Positions 33,600 to 43,395 are shown, counted from the stretch's first letter. The stretch: 64,000 nucleotides of DNA from Hyphococcus sp. (GCA_021776335.1 JAJFGB010000001.1:237431-301430); one strand, 5' to 3'. A program made the numbers and translations. Notes: a model not told the origin generated them from the sequence alone.

Positions 33600-35879
33600 A
33601 TGGCTCGAAAAAAGACTTCCGCTTCTTCAAAATCCGGCGGTGAAGAACCGCGACCCGAAACTCGCCTGATAGATGATGATGACCATCCCGACTATGTGGC
33701 GGGCGCGATTGGTGATGATGCTGAACCTGCTGAGTCCCTTGATGAATTAAACGAATTCGCACCGATCGCCGGTGGTCCTGCGTCGGCGCCGTCGCCTCTT
33801 GCGCGGCGTTTTCCGCCTTTTAGATTCTGCTCGGCGGTCAGCGGACGGTATCGTTACATCTCGTCATCTCGGGTAAATCCGCAGCCCGGCCCTGGTCGTG
33901 GGCCTGTTTTTCCAATCAATTTGTTCACGATCAAAGTCAGGGTTGATGTTGATCGGTTTTTTCCGCAACAGCGTATCTCGATTGAAGTCTTCCGGCGGTT
34001 TCCGCGCTCGACAGCGCACGCCATCGCCGAAGTGACCTCCGATACATGCGTCGGTTTTAACAATCGCCGGATTAAGGCGAACATTATCTATCGCGACGGC
34101 GATGCCGCGCTTATTCCGGGTGATCGTGTTGTGTTTCGCGCGCGCCGGACTCGCGGCTTTAATTACAGCAAATATACACTGGCATTGAGCGGCGCGGGCG
34201 CTAGGCGACGGACTTACAGGCTCGCGTTCGAGTCCCGCTATTTCGATCCCGTCGAGTTCGAAGTCGACCGTGTTTCGAACACCACGGCCAATGATGTGGT
34301 CACCACCTATGACACGAGTTCGCATCCCAACCGGCCGGCAGGCCTGCCCAGTGAAACGATTTCACTTGAAACTGTATATGAGAGATCAGGCTTTGACGTC
34401 ACGATGTCGCCGAACACATCGGTCATTCCAATCTCGAAGGCCGGCGCGAACGGCACGTGGTCAGACAGCGAAATGCACAACGCCATGGTCACCTACTGGT
34501 CGCGGTTTCGAAATCGACCGCAATGGGCGATGTGGGTGCTTTATGCAGCCAGGCATGATCAAGGACCAAGTCTCGGCGGTATCATGTTTGACGATATCGG
34601 GCAAAATCATCGCCAGGGAACGGCGATCTTCACCGATAGTTTCATACAAAACGCCCCGGCTGGCGACCCCAACCCCGCCGCCTGGCGACGGCGAATGACT
34701 TTTTGGACGGCGGCGCACGAAATGGGTCATGCGTTCAATCTGGCGCATAGCTGGCAGAAAGCGCTCGGCAATCCCTGGATACCGCTTGCCAATGAAAATG
34801 AAGCGCGAAGCTTTATGAATTATCCGTTCCGGGTGTCAGGCGGACAGGGATCATTCTTTTCGGATTTCGATTTTCGATTTTCAGACAGTGAATTGACGTT
34901 TATGCGCCATGCGCCGCGCCGTTTTGTGCAGATGGGAAATTCGGACTGGTTCGCAGATCACGGCTTTGAAGCGCCTGATGCGTTAACGGGATCCAGCGCG
35001 TGGAATCTCACGATCAGGCCGAACCGTGACGCCAACAATTACCGCTTTCTCGAGCCCGTCAACCTTGAGCTGAAGCTCACAAATACTTCAGGCGAAAGCG
35101 TCGAGGTCGAGGAAGATTTGCTTGCGGATGGTCGCCACATCACAATTCTGGTTCAGCGTGCGGGCGGTGAAGCGCGTCGGTGGCGTGCGATGGTCACCCA
35201 TTGTCACAAAAACCGCAGCGACACGCTTAAACATGGCGAGTCGATCTATGGCGCTCATTTGATCAGCGCCTCTACGGATGGCTGGACGATAGATGAGCCG
35301 GGCTTTTATAAATTGCAGGCGGCTGTGGATACTGGCGCCGATATCGTCGTCTCCAATGTCCTTCGTCTTTACGTTGCGCCGCCGGCTTCTGACGAAGAAA
35401 ACAAACTTGCACCTGACTATTTTTCTGAGGATGTCGGACGGGCTATCGCCTTTGAAGGGGCGCCGACGCTATCGAGCGCCCATGATGTTTTGACAAACGT
35501 CACTGAGCGCTGTGCAGATAACCCGGCGGCGCGACATGCAGCTGTTGCGCTTTCTGGCCCGATGCTTCGGGATTATAAACTGCTTGAGGCGGGTGATGAC
35601 CGGGCAAGCCTCGCCATCTCATGTCAGGCGGCGCAGATAGAAAACGGCGCCAAGGCTCAGATGGCGGCTCTGGTGGAGGCGCCAGATAGCGCCGCCGAAA
35701 CGCTCGGTCACATTGCCTATTTTACAAAGCTGGATCATCTCGCGGAGGTGATGGAAGAGGGCGGTGATGGCAAGGGCGCAACCCAGGTGCTGAAATCCTC
35801 TATCGCGACCATGAAGAAGCGCGGCATCCTGCCCTCTGTCATCCAATCGGCTGAGCGGAAGCTTGCTAAACGGAAGTGA
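33600..35879 (+). CDS. Metzincin-like zinc metalloprotease, no signal peptide
   Basis: This 759-residue protein has GGGGAG 8-9 bp before its ATG. HEMGHAFNLAH at 373-383 is the zinc site with its third His, and FMNYP with Met406 fits the Met-turn, so it belongs to the metzincin clan. The N-terminus is not a signal peptide: it is a Lys/Ser start, then an acidic stretch (DDDDHPD, EPAESLDELNEFAP). A beta-rich region follows before the catalytic part, and after it a sandwich-like domain (about 460-600) and a helical tail. Export, if any, must use another route such as type I or VI secretion. Its relation to the signal-peptide-bearing protease at 11.8 kb is general only. Confidence 0.75.
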   Translation: MARKKTSASSKSGGEEPRPETRLIDDDDHPDYVAGAIGDDAEPAESLDELNEFAPIAGGPASAPSPLARRFPPFRFCSAVSGRYRYISSSRVNPQPGPGRGPVFPINLFTIKVRVDVDRFFPQQRISIEVFRRFPRSTAHAIAEVTSDTCVGFNNRRIKANIIYRDGDAALIPGDRVVFRARRTRGFNYSKYTLALSGAGARRRTYRLAFESRYFDPVEFEVDRVSNTTANDVVTTYDTSSHPNRPAGLPSETISLETVYERSGFDVTMSPNTSVIPISKAGANGTWSDSEMHNAMVTYWSRFRNRPQWAMWVLYAARHDQGPSLGGIMFDDIGQNHRQGTAIFTDSFIQNAPAGDPNPAAWRRRMTFWTAAHEMGHAFNLAHSWQKALGNPWIPLANENEARSFMNYPFRVSGGQGSFFSDFDFRFSDSELTFMRHAPRRFVQMGNSDWFADHGFEAPDALTGSSAWNLTIRPNRDANNYRFLEPVNLELKLTNTSGESVEVEEDLLADGRHITILVQRAGGEARRWRAMVTHCHKNRSDTLKHGESIYGAHLISASTDGWTIDEPGFYKLQAAVDTGADIVVSNVLRLYVAPPASDEENKLAPDYFSEDVGRAIAFEGAPTLSSAHDVLTNVTERCADNPAARHAAVALSGPMLRDYKLLEAGDDRASLAISCQAAQIENGAKAQMAALVEAPDSAAETLGHIAYFTKLDHLAEVMEEGGDGKGATQVLKSSIATMKKRGILPSVIQSAERKLAKRK

Positions 35880-35972
35880 AATGGTTTCGAGAGCTTCTGC
35901 GCAGACTTCCGGTCACAGCAATCACATGGCGCCTCAGCTATTGTGAGCGCGGCTCAGATTGTTGCAAAGCAG

Positions 35973-36938
35973 TCATTCGGCGTTCCTGAAAACCTGTTGC
36001 GCAACGGATATAATCTCGGGATGCCAGGCGACAGCCTCGCCAAAGGTCAGGCGTGTCCAGTCGCCTCCTGTCGCAGGCATAATGTAGACCTCATTAACCC
36101 CTTGGGTGTTTGGATCATCCGGGACAGGGTCATCTGCGCCTTGGTCTTTGCGCGAGACAAACACAATTGACGTGTCGTCCGGTGTGAATGCGGGATGCCC
36201 GTCATAATAAGGCGTATCAGTCAGTTGCCGCCGCGCCTGACCTGATCCCAAAGCGGCGATGTAGACATCCGGCTCTGCATCGGGGAAATCCCAACCGCTA
36301 AAGACAATGAGGCGGCCATCATGATCGGGCCTTGCATAGGATCCAAAATATCCGGTGTCTTCAATATCACCGCTTTCCAAATCGAGGATGAAAATGCCTG
36401 GCTCTCCGTTTTCACTCTCTATTCGCCTTGTGCTGAACAACACGCGTTTCCCGTCAGGGAAGAATACCGGGTGACTGTCAAAGGCCTCATGGGTTGTCAG
36501 GTCCGTCACACTGCCGTCGGCGGGGTCGAGGGCGGCGATATTGCCCGTGTCAAATCGTGAGAAGACGATGAGATCGTCAACAGGCGACGACATTGGGTGA
36601 AATGCGATCATCCCCGGTACAGTTGTCATCTGAGTGTGCGTGCTTCCTTTGAGATCGGTACGGTAGATTTGCGCCTCATCGCCGCGTTGCAATGAGTAAA
36701 TCACGTCTCTTGCCGTGGTGACTGTTGCATTCCATGCGGCGCCGTCCGGCGATGTGATGATAATTTCTTCGCCCGACGCCAAATCCAGGCTGCGAATGTG
36801 ATGTTCTGTGTAACCTTCGCCAGCGAGATTGTAGGCATAGATCAGGACTTGCTGGTCTTCGCTGCTTTGATCAGGCGCTGGCGTGCAAGCAGCAACCGTT
36901 ATGAGTGCCATTGTCGTGAGCAGCAGCTTCAGGCGCAT
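35973..36938 (-). CDS. TolB-like beta-propeller lipoprotein
   Basis: The start chosen at 36938 gives 321 residues and a compact lipoprotein signal (MRLKLLLTTMALITVAAC). The mature chain carries WD40-like PD40 repeats (HPVFFPDGKRVLFSTR, RPDHDGRLIVFSGW, HPAFTPDDTSIVFVSRK) making a six-bladed propeller like the C-terminal domain of TolB. Such proteins act as periplasmic binding scaffolds. It lies just downstream of the D-threonine-aldolase-like gene on the same strand, about 100 bp apart, so a shared transcript is possible. No tol-pal genes are nearby, so it is not TolB itself. Confidence 0.75.
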   Translation of the reverse strand: MRLKLLLTTMALITVAACTPAPDQSSEDQQVLIYAYNLAGEGYTEHHIRSLDLASGEEIIITSPDGAAWNATVTTARDVIYSLQRGDEAQIYRTDLKGSTHTQMTTVPGMIAFHPMSSPVDDLIVFSRFDTGNIAALDPADGSVTDLTTHEAFDSHPVFFPDGKRVLFSTRRIESENGEPGIFILDLESGDIEDTGYFGSYARPDHDGRLIVFSGWDFPDAEPDVYIAALGSGQARRQLTDTPYYDGHPAFTPDDTSIVFVSRKDQGADDPVPDDPNTQGVNEVYIMPATGGDWTRLTFGEAVAWHPEIISVAQQVFRNAE

Positions 36939-37034
36939 TATCATACTCTTTTCTATTGTGTCGGGTGCGCTATATCGCAATTCATGGATTGAGCTCAATG
37001 CCTGCATCAAAGCCAATGAAACCCTGTGTAACAA

Positions 37035-38159
37035 TCACCAGGCATTCACGCGCGGCCAGACAGCGGTTGGTTCATTGCCGGACCCAAGCACGACATATTG
37101 ATCGAATTGTGCGGCCGTTGCGCAGGCATGATTTGGCAAAATGCGTAACTGCGTTCCATAGGCAAACACATCTTTGTCGATTGGGCCGCCATCCCGCCGT
37201 GTGATGATGCCTTGTTCCTGGTTTACCGCGTGCAGGACATAGTCCGCGAGGAATTTTCCATCGGCTGCGCACACAGCGCCATAGCGTTGATCAACGGCCT
37301 GGCCGGAGGTTCCAAGATCGCGCGACACCGCCATCCAGCCGGCATCCACTAATATCCAGCCCTTTTCTTCCTGATGACCGATTACAGAACACAATACCGA
37401 CAACGCGATATCATTGACGGCGCAAACGCCAAGACCGGCCATGACAAGATCGAAAGACGCGTAAACGCCGGCGCGCAATTCTGTTACGCCGGTAAGATCA
37501 CGCGCCATCAATGCCGTTGGCGTCGATCCGACGGAGACTTCGGGCGCGTCAAAGCCAGCATCACGCAATCTCTCAACGGCCCTTACGGTGAAATCGCGTT
37601 CCTGTTCGGCCATGTCTGCGATCGCTTCCAATGATTTGCATCCATAGGAACCGCCTGCATGGGTCGCGACGCCGCGCAGCCGCCCGTGGATTGTCAGCGC
37701 CTGTGCAATCGGCATCAGATCATCGCTATCCCATGGAATGCCGGCGCGATGGCCATCCACGTCGATTTCGATCATCGCAGAAAGGGGAATGGCGGAGTTT
37801 TCAGATACGTCGCTAATGGCCCGCGCGCCTTCAACGGTGTCGATCAGCAATGTGAGGTCGACGCCGCCCTTGACGATCTTCGCTGCGCGTTCAAGCTTGT
37901 TCGGCGTGACGCCGACAGCATAAAATATGTCTTTATAGCCGGCCTCTGCAAAAAGTTCCGCTTCGCGTAAGGTTGAAACCGTAATCCGGCCGTCCCTGGG
38001 GGCATAAATCTTCGCGGCTTCAACACTTTTCAACGTCTTCACATGAGGGCGCAAGGCAACGCCAAGTTTTTCGGCGCGCGCCTTCATGCGCGCCGCATTG
38101 GCTTCAAGCTTTGCTTTATCGAGAAGCAGGCATGGCGTTTCCAAATCTTTGAAGTTCAT
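37035..38159 (-). CDS. PLP-dependent D-threonine aldolase/D-serine dehydratase-like enzyme
   Basis: This 374-residue protein has a fold-type III (alanine racemase-like) barrel. RPHVKTLKS gives the PLP lysine Lys41, and the C-terminal LPNHACATAAQFD holds the His and Cys that bind the catalytic metal in D-threonine aldolases and eukaryotic-type D-serine dehydratases. ETPCLLLD at the start and GSTPTALM in the middle are further family signs. It would cleave or dehydrate D-beta-hydroxy amino acids in the cytosol. The exact substrate cannot be decided from the sequence. The neighbouring lipoprotein gives no metabolic clue. Confidence 0.85.
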   Translation of the reverse strand: MNFKDLETPCLLLDKAKLEANAARMKARAEKLGVALRPHVKTLKSVEAAKIYAPRDGRITVSTLREAELFAEAGYKDIFYAVGVTPNKLERAAKIVKGGVDLTLLIDTVEGARAISDVSENSAIPLSAMIEIDVDGHRAGIPWDSDDLMPIAQALTIHGRLRGVATHAGGSYGCKSLEAIADMAEQERDFTVRAVERLRDAGFDAPEVSVGSTPTALMARDLTGVTELRAGVYASFDLVMAGLGVCAVNDIALSVLCSVIGHQEEKGWILVDAGWMAVSRDLGTSGQAVDQRYGAVCAADGKFLADYVLHAVNQEQGIITRRDGGPIDKDVFAYGTQLRILPNHACATAAQFDQYVVLGSGNEPTAVWPRVNAW

Positions 38160-38251
38160 TGAGCAGGGTTCCAGCAGCTACAGCAGGCCTATAGCACAAA
38201 CGATCTTTTTGGGTATGTCCGAGAGGGGCCGGCTTCAACGCGTAGGCATTT

Positions 38252-38806
38252 TCAAAAGAACCGGGGCGTCTTGGCTTTGTAGGCGCGATAATCGTCGCCA
38301 TATTCCCGTTCAAGCCACGGCTCTTCGAGAAAGGGCGCTGCTAAATACAAAATTGCCCAAAGACTCAGCAACAATGAAACAGGCGCGGCGTTTGCGATCA
38401 GACCCCAGCCGACAAGCCCGCCCCAGGTCACGACGTAAACAGGATTGCGACTCCATGCGAACCAGCCTGTTGTGCGCAATCCCAGTTTTTCACCGAAAGC
38501 ATTTTTCCAGCCCATGCCACAGGTAACCCAGAATGCAAGACCAAATCCGGTAATCAGCATAGCGCCGCCAATACCATACTGAACGATTGCGCGTTGTCCT
38601 GTCAGCAGTTCGAATTGGAGTGCTGTCAATCCAAGCAACATATAAAAAAAACAGCGAAACAAGAATATCATCAGTCTATGTTGCCAGCTGGCCTTGCTTG
38701 GCGGCGGCCAAAACTGGAAACGGTATGCAGATAGGCTCGCCACGCACAGGGCAAAAATTGCACCGACGGACAAAAGTGAAATCAAAAATGCGATATGTGA
38801 TAACAT
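38252..38806 (-). CDS. Isoprenylcysteine carboxyl methyltransferase-family membrane protein
   Basis: This 184-residue protein has an N-terminal helix and three or four more. The C-terminal signature SRNPVYVVTWGG and then EEPWLEREYGDDYRAYKAKTPRFF matches the ICMT/PEMT-like family, whose SAM-binding pocket is formed by these segments. In bacteria such enzymes methylate lipids or other hydrophobic acceptors; protein prenylcysteine is not expected. It stands alone, reading away from the CPBP gene. Confidence 0.8.
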   Translation of the reverse strand: MLSHIAFLISLLSVGAIFALCVASLSAYRFQFWPPPSKASWQHRLMIFLFRCFFYMLLGLTALQFELLTGQRAIVQYGIGGAMLITGFGLAFWVTCGMGWKNAFGEKLGLRTTGWFAWSRNPVYVVTWGGLVGWGLIANAAPVSLLLSLWAILYLAAPFLEEPWLEREYGDDYRAYKAKTPRFF

Positions 38807-38912
38807 AATCCCTACACGTATTAATTAAAGGATATAAACAAACAATGAGGGACGTTTCAAGCGTTACAATGTTCACCTTTTTGGCGTGACGTTGTCGTTT
38901 TCAGATTCGATG

Positions 38913-38929
38913 CCAGATCGGACATCTGG
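38913..38929. repeat. Small inverted repeat between divergent genes
   Basis: CCAGAT and ATCTGG flank a 5-base centre in the 184-bp spacer between the methyltransferase-family gene and the CPBP gene. It could be an operator for either. Only its position supports this. Confidence 0.3.
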
Positions 38930-38990
38930 ATCTGTGCTGCTCGCCACGCTAGCGCACAATTGTTCTATATTCTGACTTGTCTCCGGCGTA

Positions 38991-39743
38991 ATGCAGATGC
39001 TGAGATTGGAGTGGGCCGCAAGGCGTCAATTGAAATGCGGGGGGCGATCAATTTTGGCCAAGACAACAAAAACAGGCGTTGATTTGGGTGCGCTGGCGGA
39101 CCTTGCCATCATCCTGGCGGTCCTTATCGTGGTCAAGCAAAGCCTTCTTCCCATATCCACGCTTTATGCGGGGCCGGCATCGACATTCAGCGCGATGTTT
39201 GTGGCAACCCTGTTGCTCAGGCTGCGCGGCATCAGTTGGCGAGATCTCGGCTTAAGATGGCCCGAAAACTGGTTGCGGACTATCGGTCTGACGGTGCTGA
39301 CATTTGTTTTGTTCATTGCAGCCGCCGCGATATTCAGCATCATCGCCGACCGGTTTTTTGAAGATGTCGGCGCCAGCGGCCGCTTCGATCATGTTGAAGG
39401 CGATGTCGTTTCTTATGTCATTGTGATGGCTCTTGTATGGACGCATGGGTCGTTTTTTGAAGAGCTTTTGTTCCGGGCTTTCATCATCAGCAAAGCGAGC
39501 CGGTTGCTGGGCGGGGGTATTTTAGCTGACCTCATTGCCGTTGGTTTCTCATCAGTGTTTTTTGGTTATCGGCATTATTATTATCAGGGCCTCAATGGCG
39601 CGTTGGTAACAGGCGGTATCGGGCTCACTTTCGGATTGCTGTATCTTTGGTTCGGACGCCGGAATGTTCTGCCGCTGATCTTTACCCACGGTATTGCGAA
39701 CTCCCTTGCCCAAACGTTGAGATTTTTGGGCATAGAAGACTAA
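38991..39743 (+). CDS. CPBP-family intramembrane metalloprotease
   Basis: This protein of 250 residues from the ATG at 38991 could also start at a TTG at 39055 after GGGGGCG, which would remove a basic N-terminal segment. All CPBP/Rce1 motifs are complete: EELLFR (157-162), FGYRH (191-195) and HGIAN near 236. The chain has about six TM helices. Members are glutamate-dependent intramembrane proteases, often linked to bacteriocin immunity or to processing of membrane peptides. It is divergent from the ICMT-family gene and convergent with the sterol desaturase, so its substrate is unknown. Confidence 0.8.
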   Translation: MQMLRLEWAARRQLKCGGRSILAKTTKTGVDLGALADLAIILAVLIVVKQSLLPISTLYAGPASTFSAMFVATLLLRLRGISWRDLGLRWPENWLRTIGLTVLTFVLFIAAAAIFSIIADRFFEDVGASGRFDHVEGDVVSYVIVMALVWTHGSFFEELLFRAFIISKASRLLGGGILADLIAVGFSSVFFGYRHYYYQGLNGALVTGGIGLTFGLLYLWFGRRNVLPLIFTHGIANSLAQTLRFLGIED

Positions 39744-39755
39744 GCCGCCAGAAAA

Positions 39756-40538
39756 TCATTTGCGAAAGGGCGCAGACAACAGCGCCAAGGTTGATTGGCG
39801 CTCGGGAAGAGCACTGTCATCGTCGAGGCCATAATCAACATTACGACCGAGATGCGGCGGTGTGAAACTGCCGAACAGGCGATCCCAGATCGAAAAGATA
39901 TTCGAATAGTTCGAATCCGTCAGCACGCGATTGGTTGAATGATGCACCTTGTGCATGTTCGGGCTTGGGGTGACGAAAGCGATTGCCGTGTCGAGCCAGG
40001 GCGGCAGTTTGATATTGGCATGCTCGAACATGCCCTGCATCGCTGAAATAAGACGATAGATCGCGAACGCTGCCGGTGACGCGCCCAGACTGAATGCGAA
40101 GACTGCCATGAAAGCATATCGGATGACGCCTTCGCCGGGATGTTGCCGGATTGTTGTTGTGACATCGACGATGAGATCGGAATGATGAATGGCGTGCAGG
40201 CGCCACAGTAAAGGAACTTTGTGCATCAGCCGGTGAGTGAGATACCAGGCGAAGTCCAGTGTTACGACGGTGATGAAAATTCCCACCGCCAGCGATGGCT
40301 TAAAGATATGGAGCAGGCCAACATTATGCGCGTTAAGCCACGCCAGCCCCAACAGGATCGGCATGTTAAGGGCGAAGTTCGTCGTGAAAGTAATGAAGGT
40401 CAGCGCAAGATTTGGAACCAGATGCCTGTAGCTCCATTGCGTGCGTGAACGCAAGGGAATGATCGTCTCAATGAGCGCAAACAGCGCCATGATCCCGAGA
40501 ATACCGGCGAATGGCGCAAAACTGGGTAGGGTATGCAT
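39756..40538 (-). CDS. Sterol desaturase/fatty-acid hydroxylase family protein
   Basis: The ATG at 40538 follows GGGAGG and gives 260 residues; longer starts are unlikely. Four TM segments and the di-iron histidine clusters HRLMH, HAIHH and HKVHH, with a further His in EHANI, define the fatty-acid hydroxylase superfamily. These membrane enzymes use O2 to hydroxylate or desaturate lipids, sterols or carotenoids. The C-terminal FSIWDRLFGSFTPP is typical of the bacterial branch. It converges with the CPBP gene, with a 12-bp gap. Confidence 0.85.
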   Translation of the reverse strand: MHTLPSFAPFAGILGIMALFALIETIIPLRSRTQWSYRHLVPNLALTFITFTTNFALNMPILLGLAWLNAHNVGLLHIFKPSLAVGIFITVVTLDFAWYLTHRLMHKVPLLWRLHAIHHSDLIVDVTTTIRQHPGEGVIRYAFMAVFAFSLGASPAAFAIYRLISAMQGMFEHANIKLPPWLDTAIAFVTPSPNMHKVHHSTNRVLTDSNYSNIFSIWDRLFGSFTPPHLGRNVDYGLDDDSALPERQSTLALLSAPFRK

Positions 40539-40806
40539 CGTCAAGCCTCCCGTTTCGCAACAGGGAGCATTGGCGCATGCCAAAGCACCCTCAATTGCGA
40601 GGAACAGGGCAGCGCTTGGACGATATTCGCCTTTGAAAATGCCGGGCGCCTGCCGAAGGCCCGACCGCCACAATCTATGGGCGTGTCGTCACGCGCGTCA
40701 ATCACAGAGTGCAGCGGCGAGCGCTCGTTAGGGAGCATTATTTGTTGACTTCCCGACCGCACGAAATAGATCGTCAGTATCAGACAAGCCAAAGCACGTG
40801 TTCGAA

Positions 40807-41217
40807 ATGAAATCCGACCTCAGCAAATTTGAACATTTTTCCTTCGGCGATGGGCCTGAAATGGCTGACGCGCTTTTGGCGCTGGTTTTGTCTGGCAGGA
40901 AAACAGCCACATGCTGGTCCGCCGCGGATGGGCAAAAAGGGATCGACATTGGTGTGCGCTCGGTTGCTTGTGATGGCGCCGGGCATCCGCGCGCCTTGCT
41001 CGAGACGGTCTCAGTCGAGCGCCGCGCATTTGAAGACGTCGATGAAAATTTTGCTGTGAAGGAAGGCGAGGGCGACCTTAGTCTTCGGCATTGGCGCGAG
41101 GTTCATCAAAAATATTTCGAGCGCCATGGCGGCTTTGGGCCGCGCATGGATCTTTGGTGCGAAGAATTTCGGATCGTTGAGGTTTACCCCAGTGATGGCG
41201 TTCCCGTTAGGCAATGA
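40807..41217 (+). CDS. ASCH-domain protein
   Basis: This 136-residue protein starts at the ATG at 40807; an in-frame GTG at 40798 would add three residues. KFEHFSFGDGPEMADALLALVLSGRKTAT is the typical start of the ASCH fold. The C-terminus (MDLWCEEFRIVE) closes the beta-barrel. ASCH domains bind RNA or modified nucleosides, and some are amidohydrolases of N4-acetylcytidine. Its last 11 bp overlap the end of the convergent PepSY-like gene. Confidence 0.8.
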   Translation: MKSDLSKFEHFSFGDGPEMADALLALVLSGRKTATCWSAADGQKGIDIGVRSVACDGAGHPRALLETVSVERRAFEDVDENFAVKEGEGDLSLRHWREVHQKYFERHGGFGPRMDLWCEEFRIVEVYPSDGVPVRQ

Positions 41218-41746
41218 ACCCGAGAATTATAAAGAATGCGAGACCGAGGCCTGCGGCAATCGACGTCTTGTTGCGCAGCGCCTTGGCTGTGATCCCCATC
41301 CATAAGCCGCTTAATACGATCAACATAAGACTGACAGCGACCAGCTTTTGATACAGTTTAAACAATGTGGGGCCGTGACCCTTATGGAGCTCAATCATTG
41401 TCTTTTGCAGGTTCGGTTTGTGCCGCGTAACCGCTAGCTCATCTCCAACCATGCTGAATTCATAAAATACGCGCGACGTGGGACGGGTCTGGGCGCTGGT
41501 CGCGCCTTTTTTGAGATATTCAAAATCGTGATTGATGCTATGGGCCGCCAGCAAAGTGGATATGTCGTTCTTTAAAGTTGAGCTCGAAAAATCGAGAGAG
41601 CTGCCTGCGGATAACTCAACTGTGGTTTTCGTCGTATCCCCTTTAATGCCTAAAAGATAAAGCCCACCGGAAGTTGCGACCAATAGCAAAGCGGGCGCAA
41701 CAAACGCCGCAAGATAAAGATGGATAAGCATTATATATCGACGCAT
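41207..41746 (-). CDS. PepSY-TM-like inner-membrane protein
   Basis: The ATG at 41746 has AGGAG 10 bp upstream and gives 179 residues. The first helix (about 6-32) and the end segment ELHKGHGPTLFKLYQKLVAVSLMLIVLSGLWMGI follow the pattern of PepSY-associated TM proteins, which often carry heme-binding His and take part in iron or redox chemistry. A last helix lies at 155-178. The periplasmic part between is about 80 residues. The tail overlaps the ASCH gene's end on the other strand. Confidence 0.65.
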   Translation of the reverse strand: MRRYIMLIHLYLAAFVAPALLLVATSGGLYLLGIKGDTTKTTVELSAGSSLDFSSSTLKNDISTLLAAHSINHDFEYLKKGATSAQTRPTSRVFYEFSMVGDELAVTRHKPNLQKTMIELHKGHGPTLFKLYQKLVAVSLMLIVLSGLWMGITAKALRNKTSIAAGLGLAFFIILGFIA

Positions 41747-41966
41747 GAATTTCGGCTCCTGGATTACAGGGCCGCAGATGTGGCGCATTTCCCGGTGCGC
41801 GGCAATATCTATTTTCGTCGCGTTTGCCTCTCAAAGAGTACTGGCATGCGACGGAATGATCCTGTTGCTGATCATTCTCAATTGCGCCGGCGTGCTGATC
41901 TTGATGATCATTCTCAGTAGCAGAGCTAGATGGTTTTAACCCGACTGGAAAAACCTGGTTGTGCGG

Positions 41967-43388
41967 TCAGCCGGTTGCGTGAGCCTCGGCAATCAGCTTT
42001 TGCAGATTCATCACCGCAGGCACGGCATTTTCGGTAATGCTCGCCATGGTTTTCGCCCGCGCCGGGTCTGCGGCAATCGCTTCGCGCGACAGGCCCCCGA
42101 AAGGGTCAAGACGGCAGTCTGAAATCCATTTGCGCATTTGTGGGTTTTGAGACCAGTTGTTTTGGTTGATCATATTGCCGACGAAGGACGCCATCCATTC
42201 GGTTGGGTTGTCGGCGAGCGCGACAGGCGCGCATAAGCGGTTCTTTTCTGCGTCATTGTCGAAATTTGCTTCAGCATAGGCGGTTATGGCGGCGCTGAAG
42301 GTCACCAGGGGCGCACGCAGCGCCTGCAGCGTGATCAGATCGCTTTCAAAAACCGGCTGGGTTTTATTTTCTGTGAACTGAACAGCTGTTGCGGTGCAGT
42401 CAATATAAAGAATCTCAGGGTCGGCAGGAAGAACCTCGCCGCTTGCCATGACGAGTTGGTCGGGTCCGATGTGCGATACGCGTGTCATCCTGATGACATT
42501 GTTTATGCGTCTGAGCTGGTCGATTTCGCCGCGAGAGATTGTCGCGTAGTGAAACATGGTGGGGTTGGTTGATGGATCGATGCGAAACATCACATCTGCC
42601 GCCTCGAGACGCTCAAACAAATCGTCAACTGACGCCGCCACCCTCATCGCTTCGAGTTGCGCAGCAAATCCGCCAACGGCTTGGTGGAAAAAAGCATCGC
42701 CGGGCTGTGTTGTCTCGCGGTTTATCAGCCAGGAGTCGCGCGGACAGACCCAACAGATGCTGTCCGGGTTGGCGCCATTGTCGAGCAGCCAGACAGCAGC
42801 GTCCATACCGGTTTTACCGCCGCCCAGAATTGTAAATTGCTTGTGATTTGCCGCGCGGCGCGGCAATTCGTTCGGCGCAACGCATGTAACGCCTTCAGCA
42901 ACATCGAACTTCCGCTGATGGGTAGACGGCACGGACGTATTAAAAAATGTTCCATCCACAGTCTTCCTGCGGATCGATACATCATATTCAGCGGAAGACA
43001 TCAAAGAATGAAACTGGCCGTCACCGGTATAGGTGCACATGGGAAAATACGAAACGCGGCCTGATGGCAGGAAGCGCTGGCGCATCACCTGTTCAAAATA
43101 GGCCGAAACTTCGGCGCCTGAGGCGAGCTCATAAAATCCATTGTTTGACCCAGTTTCGTCAATACGGTTTGAACCGAGGTCCCGCGAGGCGACGCCGTAA
43201 AAGGCGGAAGGTTGATGGAGCCGCACAAACGGATAGGCGTCATTCCAATGCCCGCCGGGCATATGATGGCGGTCAACCATGACGAAGCTGGCGTCGGTTT
43301 CCGTCAACATTGTGTCGACAAAGGCCATGCTGACCGCGCCGGCGCCAATGACCAGGTAATCTGCTTCAAGCTGTTCGATTGTATTCAT
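41967..43388 (-). CDS. FAD-dependent monooxygenase-like oxidoreductase
   Basis: This 473-residue protein has an FAD Rossmann motif near the start (DYLVIGAGAVSMAFVDTM). A second, NAD(P)H-binding one lies near 185-200 (FTILGGGKTGMDAAVWL), typical of flavin monooxygenases and their relatives. GGHWNDAYPFVRLHQPS is the usual post-FAD segment. The C-terminal third is less conserved and may set substrate choice. It probably oxygenates or oxidises a hydrophobic substrate in the cytosol. A 12-bp-arm inverted repeat lies 8 bp before its start codon, suggesting control at this site. Confidence 0.8.
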   Translation of the reverse strand: MNTIEQLEADYLVIGAGAVSMAFVDTMLTETDASFVMVDRHHMPGGHWNDAYPFVRLHQPSAFYGVASRDLGSNRIDETGSNNGFYELASGAEVSAYFEQVMRQRFLPSGRVSYFPMCTYTGDGQFHSLMSSAEYDVSIRRKTVDGTFFNTSVPSTHQRKFDVAEGVTCVAPNELPRRAANHKQFTILGGGKTGMDAAVWLLDNGANPDSICWVCPRDSWLINRETTQPGDAFFHQAVGGFAAQLEAMRVAASVDDLFERLEAADVMFRIDPSTNPTMFHYATISRGEIDQLRRINNVIRMTRVSHIGPDQLVMASGEVLPADPEILYIDCTATAVQFTENKTQPVFESDLITLQALRAPLVTFSAAITAYAEANFDNDAEKNRLCAPVALADNPTEWMASFVGNMINQNNWSQNPQMRKWISDCRLDPFGGLSREAIAADPARAKTMASITENAVPAVMNLQKLIAEAHATG

Positions 43389-43395
43389 CCGTCAA

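Noticed and set aside
34225..34250. GTTCGAGTCCC stretch resembling a tRNA T-arm
   Set aside because: It is inside the metzincin-like coding frame, and no cloverleaf can be drawn around it.
35973..36938. TolB of the Tol-Pal system
   Set aside because: It is a lipoprotein with only propeller repeats, without the TolB N-terminal domain, and no tolQRA or pal lies nearby.
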